This document shows positions 5,362-6,982 of a stretch of DNA of 6,982 nt, one piece after another. The position numbers were made by a program, and so were the translations under genes. The notes beneath the pieces are model-generated. The model was given only the letters and a program-made list of their open reading frames with translations, was not told the origin of the DNA and ran no database searches. Position 1 is the stretch's first letter. Every line of letters starts with the position of its first letter. Origin of the DNA: Desulfobacteraceae bacterium (lineage in GTDB: Bacteria; Desulfobacterota; Desulfobacteria; Desulfobacterales; Desulfobacteraceae); contig JAGLLQ010000087.1 of NCBI GenBank assembly GCA_023140455.1, positions 1 through 6,982 on the forward strand, written 5' to 3'.

Positions 5362-5652
5362 ATGCTTGACCTTCACAAAGACGATATTTTTACTAAAGTT
5401 TCAAGATTTAATTTAATAAGAAATGGAAGAATGCTATATATTGATGTCCACCAATCTATACAGGGGCAGTTAGCAGCAAAATTTATTGCCGTCCCAAATC
5501 TTGTAAATATCATTGCAACGCCTGAGCAGCAGGGTATAGGGGAAAGTGAACAAGAAGCAATCAAGGATTGTTTGAAAAAAATTAAAGGTCTGCCTATTGA
5601 GAAAATTTTCCCTCAGGAGAAAGATCAACAGGGAGAAGAACAAAAAGACTAA
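5362..5652 (+). CDS. Small protein of unknown function, coupled to the fusion gene
   Basis: This 96-residue protein, from the ATG at 5362, is not recognised. Its first 65 residues look like a compact alpha/beta fold: an N-terminal segment MLDLHKDDIFTK, strands around RMLYIDVHQ (about 24-32) and KFIAVPNLVNIIAT (about 40-53), then a helix (about 62-74, EQEAIKDCLKKI). The last 15 residues are hydrophilic and acidic/Gln-rich (FPQEKDQQGEEQKD), probably disordered. There is no signal peptide and no membrane segment. The gene starts 18 nt after the fusion stop with a Shine-Dalgarno sequence adjoining it, so the two are very likely one operon. An accessory or regulatory role for the lipid-acting fusion is possible but is only inferred from position. 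Its stop lies 4 nt from the stop of the convergent AIM24 gene, with no terminator between. Confidence 0.8.
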   Translation: MLDLHKDDIFTKVSRFNLIRNGRMLYIDVHQSIQGQLAAKFIAVPNLVNIIATPEQQGIGESEQEAIKDCLKKIKGLPIEKIFPQEKDQQGEEQKD

Positions 5653-5656
5653 CCCA

Positions 5657-6445
5657 TTATTTACCGTCGAGCATGCCTCCTATAGCACCAAGCACTGAGC
5701 CTTCACCTTTTCTTGAACCGCCTGCTGAAGGAGCATGCGCAAGAATTCTATCTGCCATTCTTGAAAATGGCAGGCTCTGTAAATAAATAGTCCCGGTTCC
5801 TCTTAATGTAGCTAAAAACAAGCCTTCACCACCGAAAAACATAGATTTTAAATTACCTGCCCGTTCAATACTATAATCAATCCCGGATGTGAATGCAGCG
5901 ATACATCCGGTGTCCACACGAATCGTTTCATTGTTCAGCTCTTTTTTAACCACTGTTCCACCAACATGAATAAATGCCATTCCATCACCGTTCAGTTTTT
6001 GAAGAATAAATCCTTCTCCACCAAAAAACCCTGTGCCTAATTTTTTAGTGAATGCAATTCCTATTTTTGTACCAAATGCTGCACATAAAAATGCATCTTT
6101 CTGGCAAAGCAATTCACCGTTTACATCATTCATATTAATTGGAATTATTTTACCGGGATATGGTGCTGCAAATGCTACGCTTTTTTTGCCATTATCTGCA
6201 TTTGTAAAATGAGTCATAAAAATTGATTCGCCGGTTAACATACGTTTACCAGCACCAAGCAATTTACCCATTACTCCCTGATTAGCTTCTGAACCATCAC
6301 CCATTTTTGCTTCAAAAGAGATACCATCATCCATATAATTCATTGCACCTGCTTCTGCAATAACAGTCTCACCAGGATCAAGCTCGACTTCAACAATCTG
6401 CATATCATCACCAAGCAATCTATAATCAACTTCATGACATAACAT
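5657..6445 (-). CDS. AIM24 / TIGR00266 family protein
   Basis: The protein (262 residues from the chosen start) belongs to the AIM24/TIGR00266 family. The yeast member is a mitochondrial inner-membrane organisation protein; the bacterial members have no agreed function. It opens with [14 protein letters not shown] and ELDPGE (residues 3-26), followed by AEAGAMNYM (30-38), both typical of the family. It has two copies of FFGGEG (140-145 and 203-208), each leading into a beta-rich segment, consistent with the repeated beta-sandwich fold. Residues about 56-75 are Gly/Lys-rich ([13 protein letters not shown]). The C-terminal tail is Gly/Ser-rich ([17 protein letters not shown]). The ATG at 6445 is preferred because AAGAGG lies 5 nt upstream; an in-frame GTG two codons earlier abuts that site. 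The gene lies 31 nt after korC on the same strand, so co-transcription is likely. Length and motifs look intact. Confidence 0.9.
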   Translation of the reverse strand: MLCHEVDYRLLGDDMQIVEVELDPGETVIAEAGAMNYMDDGISFEAKMGDGSEANQGVMGKLLGAGKRMLTGESIFMTHFTNADNGKKSVAFAAPYPGKIIPINMNDVNGELLCQKDAFLCAAFGTKIGIAFTKKLGTGFFGGEGFILQKLNGDGMAFIHVGGTVVKKELNNETIRVDTGCIAAFTSGIDYSIERAGNLKSMFFGGEGLFLATLRGTGTIYLQSLPFSRMADRILAHAPSAGGSRKGEGSVLGAIGGMLDGK

Positions 6446-6450
6446 AGGCA

Positions 6451-6456
6451 CCTCTT
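6451..6456 (-). promoter_or_regulatory. Ribosome binding site that decides the AIM24 start
   Basis: Read on the minus strand, AAGAGG ends 5 nt before the ATG whose first base is 6445. An in-frame GTG at 6449-6451 directly abuts and shares a base with this site, so it cannot be served by it. The start is therefore placed at 6445, giving the family-typical N-terminus MLCHEVDY. Confidence 0.8.
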
Positions 6457-6476
6457 GTAAAGTATAATTTATATTC

Positions 6477-6982
6477 TTATTTAATGCTCTCCTGTCCCAT
6501 TTTAAGGCCTAAATCAAGAGCTTTTTGGTTCATTTCTAAAAAATCTTTTGGAATCTTTGTTTTTAAAACCTTCATAATTGATTCAGGCTTTAAAAGTTCT
6601 GCAACACCTATCAAAGCACCAAGCATACAAATATTAAAAACAATTGGTTTGCCTATCTTTTTCATGACCTCTTCATACATTGGAAGAGAAATATGTTTGG
6701 CATCAACTTTCCGCTTTGTTTCAACATATTTTGAATCAACTAAAAGAATCCCGCCCGGTCTGATAAGTTCAGAAAAATTATCATATGCTTCCTGGGTGAG
6801 GCATACCAATATGTTTGGCTGAATCACCTTTGGAAAATTTATCTCTGAATCAGAAATAATTATATCACTTCTGGTTGCACCGCCTCTTGCAGCAGCGCCG
6901 TAACTTTGAGACTGAGTTGCATTCATATTTTCATAAATAACTGCTGCTTCTGCCAGGATTATTGCCGCAGTAATAACTCCCT
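6477..6982 (-). CDS. korC: 2-oxoacid:ferredoxin oxidoreductase gamma subunit, KorC type (5' end missing)
   Basis: KorC/PorC-type gamma subunits form part of the thiamine-diphosphate, iron-sulfur enzymes that oxidatively decarboxylate 2-oxoglutarate or related 2-oxoacids to acyl-CoA with ferredoxin, or run the reverse reaction, in anaerobes. The frame is open to the window edge. Before the internal Met at 6926 it continues [13 protein letters not shown]…IYEN, the region just after the family's GxGGQG motif, so about a dozen N-terminal residues are outside. The conserved core [19 protein letters not shown] (starting 6 residues after that Met) is diagnostic. It is followed by the [12 protein letters not shown] and [11 protein letters not shown] segments of the Rossmann-like fold and a helical C-terminus. 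Total length would be about 180 residues, normal for the family. KorC rather than PorC is chosen by the QSYG…ARGG form; 2-oxoglutarate is the likeliest substrate but is not proven. Subunits A, B and D presumably lie upstream, outside the window. Confidence 0.88.
   Translation of the reverse strand, partial: GVITAAIILAEAAVIYENMNATQSQSYGAAARGGATRSDIIISDSEINFPKVIQPNILVCLTQEAYDNFSELIRPGGILLVDSKYVETKRKVDAKHISLPMYEEVMKKIGKPIVFNICMLGALIGVAELLKPESIMKVLKTKIPKDFLEMNQKALDLGLKMGQESIK

Noticed and set aside
5373..5564. 63-codon minus-strand frame opposite the 96-residue gene
   Set aside because: The plus-strand gene has a clear ribosome site and operon position; the antisense frame has neither.
6484..6822. 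112-codon plus-strand frame opposite korC
   Set aside because: korC is diagnostic on the minus strand, and this frame is its antisense shadow.

Overview
The window reads as a chromosomal fragment of an anaerobic bacterium, most likely a Desulfobacterota (Desulfobacteraceae-like) member. This is an inference from gene content: a KorC-type 2-oxoacid:ferredoxin oxidoreductase gamma subunit, an AIM24-family protein, an EfpL/YeiP-type elongation factor and a long acyltransferase/hydrolase fusion. No rRNA or tRNA is present to anchor the taxonomy. Hand counts of sample lines give GC in the low-to-mid 40s % for the first 1.47 kb. The rest is about 25-38%, and the non-coding stretches are lower still.

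Layout. (1) 1-1468, plus strand: the 3' part of an EF-P paralogue (EfpL/YeiP type, start outside the window), followed 16 nt later by an MBL-fold hydrolase; probably one operon. (2) 1469-2469: about 1 kb of AT-rich DNA without a convincing large gene. It holds inverted repeats, a promoter candidate at 2124-2152, and a 26-codon ORF with a good ribosome binding site and an internal hairpin just upstream of the next gene. (3) 2470-2769, plus strand: a 99-residue small alpha/beta protein with a strong Shine-Dalgarno sequence, closed by a clear hairpin terminator, so probably its own transcription unit. (4) 2821-3177: AT-rich spacer. (5) 3178-5652, plus strand: a 721-residue fusion of a PlsC-like acyltransferase and an alpha/beta hydrolase, followed by a tightly linked 96-residue protein of unknown function. 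(6) 5657-6982, minus strand: korC (5' end outside the window) and an AIM24/TIGR00266 protein, co-directional with a 31-nt gap. They converge on the fusion operon with only 4 nt between stop codons.

How the genes fit together. EfpL acts at the ribosome during difficult peptide-bond formation; nothing in the sequence explains its pairing with the MBL hydrolase beyond co-transcription. The fusion protein joins an acyl-transfer module to a serine-hydrolase module and suggests lipid remodelling, with the small downstream protein as a candidate partner. KorC belongs to the ferredoxin-linked 2-oxoacid oxidoreductase of anaerobic carbon metabolism. The AIM24 protein is probably co-transcribed with it, but its role is unknown.

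No CRISPR array, intact insertion sequence, tRNA or rRNA was seen. The points most worth a second look are the acyltransferase-hydrolase fusion with its HX4E active-site variant, and the leader-like architecture upstream of the 99-residue gene.
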